Assembly (NCBI GenBank): GCA_900770535.1
Contig: CAAHDV010000143.1
Span: forward strand, 1-6,298
Reading direction: 5' to 3'
DNA: 6,298 bases
Source: Lachnospiraceae bacterium
GTDB taxonomy: Bacteria > Bacillota > Clostridia > Lachnospirales > Lachnospiraceae
Below the pieces are notes generated by a model that saw only the letters and a list, made by a program, of their open reading frames with translations, made no database searches and was not told the DNA's origin. A program made the translations under genes and the position numbers. Of the stretch, positions 6,019 to 6,298 are shown one piece after another (the stretch's first letter is position 1; each line of letters opens with the position of its first letter).

Positions 6019-6121
6019 CGGTCCGTACCTCCTTTTCTTAGATTTTTGAAATCCGTTTCGTTCCCGGATTTCCTGTCTGGAGTTTTCTGCTCCTTTTTGT
6101 TTCTCTTTCTTTGTTGTCTTT

Positions 6122-6150
6122 ATAATAGCAGATTGTTTCCGATATGTCAA
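6122..6150 (-). promoter_or_regulatory. Strong extended -10 sigma-A promoter pointing left
   Basis: On the - strand, a perfect TTGACA (6150-6145), a 17-base spacer, then TATTAT (6127-6122) preceded by TGC, an extended -10. Initiation is predicted at 6118-6115. There is no ORF with a start codon and ribosome site downstream before the radical SAM gene's antisense, so its product should be untranslated RNA. Confidence 0.75.
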
Positions 6151-6160
6151 CATGTTTTTG

Positions 6161-6231
6161 TGATTATTTTCTATTTTTCTTTTCTTATTTTGATTATTTT
6201 GTGCAATATTTCTAAATTGTTTGATTATTTA
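6161..6231. repeat. Three phased A/T-rich repeats upstream of the leftward promoter
   Basis: TGATTATTTT occurs at 6161-6170 and 6191-6200, and as TGATTATTT at 6222-6230, with starts 30 and 31 bases apart. They lie directly upstream of the -35 at 6145-6150. The spacing is close to three helical turns, so all copies face the same side of the helix. They could be UP-element-like or curved DNA, or sites for a regulator. Confidence 0.5.
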
Positions 6232-6298
6232 AAACTGTTTTGTCTGTCAGAAAAATGCCGTCGTTTTTTTCATCTGCCCTCTAATACACTGCAGGCTC
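6232..6298. other. Unassigned right edge
   Basis: Nothing can be assigned with confidence. On the - strand a frame open at the edge reaches a TAG near 6281, and another open frame ends in TTTTTCTGA near 6248. Either could be the last codons of a leftward gene beyond the window, but too few codons are visible to judge. Confidence 0.2.

Larger units (their letters stand above)
5705..6118 (-). ncRNA. Candidate structured non-coding RNA of unknown class
   Basis: No ORF of useful length exists here on either strand, and stops fill all three - frames. A strong - strand promoter (6122-6150) would start a transcript near 6118-6115, and the hairpin 5742-5705 would sit at its 3' end. The + strand is markedly T-rich, so the leftward RNA is A-rich, as in RNAs with paired stems and A-rich loops. 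Visible hairpins in leftward order are GGAG/CTCC (6093-6079), GAAATCCG/CGGATTTC with a 9-base loop (6072-6048), a compound hairpin (6018-5984) and GTCCA/TGGAC near 5765. I did not recognise 6S, tmRNA, RNase P, SRP RNA or a common riboswitch. It could also be just a long untranslated leader or decayed DNA. The 3' end is the least certain part. Confidence 0.35.

Noticed and set aside
6028..6036. Perfect-looking ribosome site AAAAGGAGG on the - strand
   Set aside because: No ATG, GTG or TTG follows within a usable distance, and the frames close at once. It is more likely part of an RNA structure.
6245..6267. A-run and T-run flanking TGCCGTCG, resembling a terminator
   Set aside because: Only the A/T runs pair; there is no GC stem, so it is not a convincing intrinsic terminator.
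5705..6298. CRISPR array, tracrRNA or transposon end in the right-hand intergenic region
   Set aside because: The repeats are short, few and unequal, no cas or transposase gene is present, and no terminal inverted repeats were seen.

Overview
The window looks like chromosomal DNA of a spore-forming Clostridia bacterium, most likely a Lachnospiraceae relative. This rests on family-level resemblance of the four proteins, moderately GC-rich genes set in AT-rich intergenic DNA, and clear sigma-A type promoters. No phage, IS or CRISPR signature was found. Taxonomy is inference.

Layout from left to right: (1) the 3' end of an asparagine synthetase gene on + (1-456). (2) A convergent intergenic stretch (457-622) with three consecutive hairpins, all of which read best as terminators of the leftward transcript. 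(3) A leftward two-gene operon: an AI-2E family (UPF0118) membrane protein (2891-4126), then an unusually long SpoIID/LytB-domain protein (623-2881). The second gene's ribosome binding site overlaps the first gene's stop codon. (4) A 590-base intergenic region (4127-4717) that is full of signals. It holds a 6S RNA gene on the - strand with a near-consensus promoter and a terminator, and the divergent promoter of the next gene. (5) A PflX/PflA-like radical SAM protein on + (4718-5653), ending in a hairpin terminator. (6) A 550-base region (5743-6298) without a credible ORF. Read on the - strand it has a strong extended -10 promoter, phased A/T repeats upstream of it, and an A-rich, hairpin-rich, stop-filled transcript, so it is a candidate structured non-coding RNA of unknown class.

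The genes do not form one pathway. The membrane protein and the SpoIID-like protein are likely co-transcribed and translationally coupled, which hints at a shared envelope or sporulation role. The 6S RNA is a global regulator of sigma-A RNA polymerase. The radical SAM protein is an orphan, with no glycyl-radical enzyme in view. The least explained part of the window is the right-hand intergenic region.
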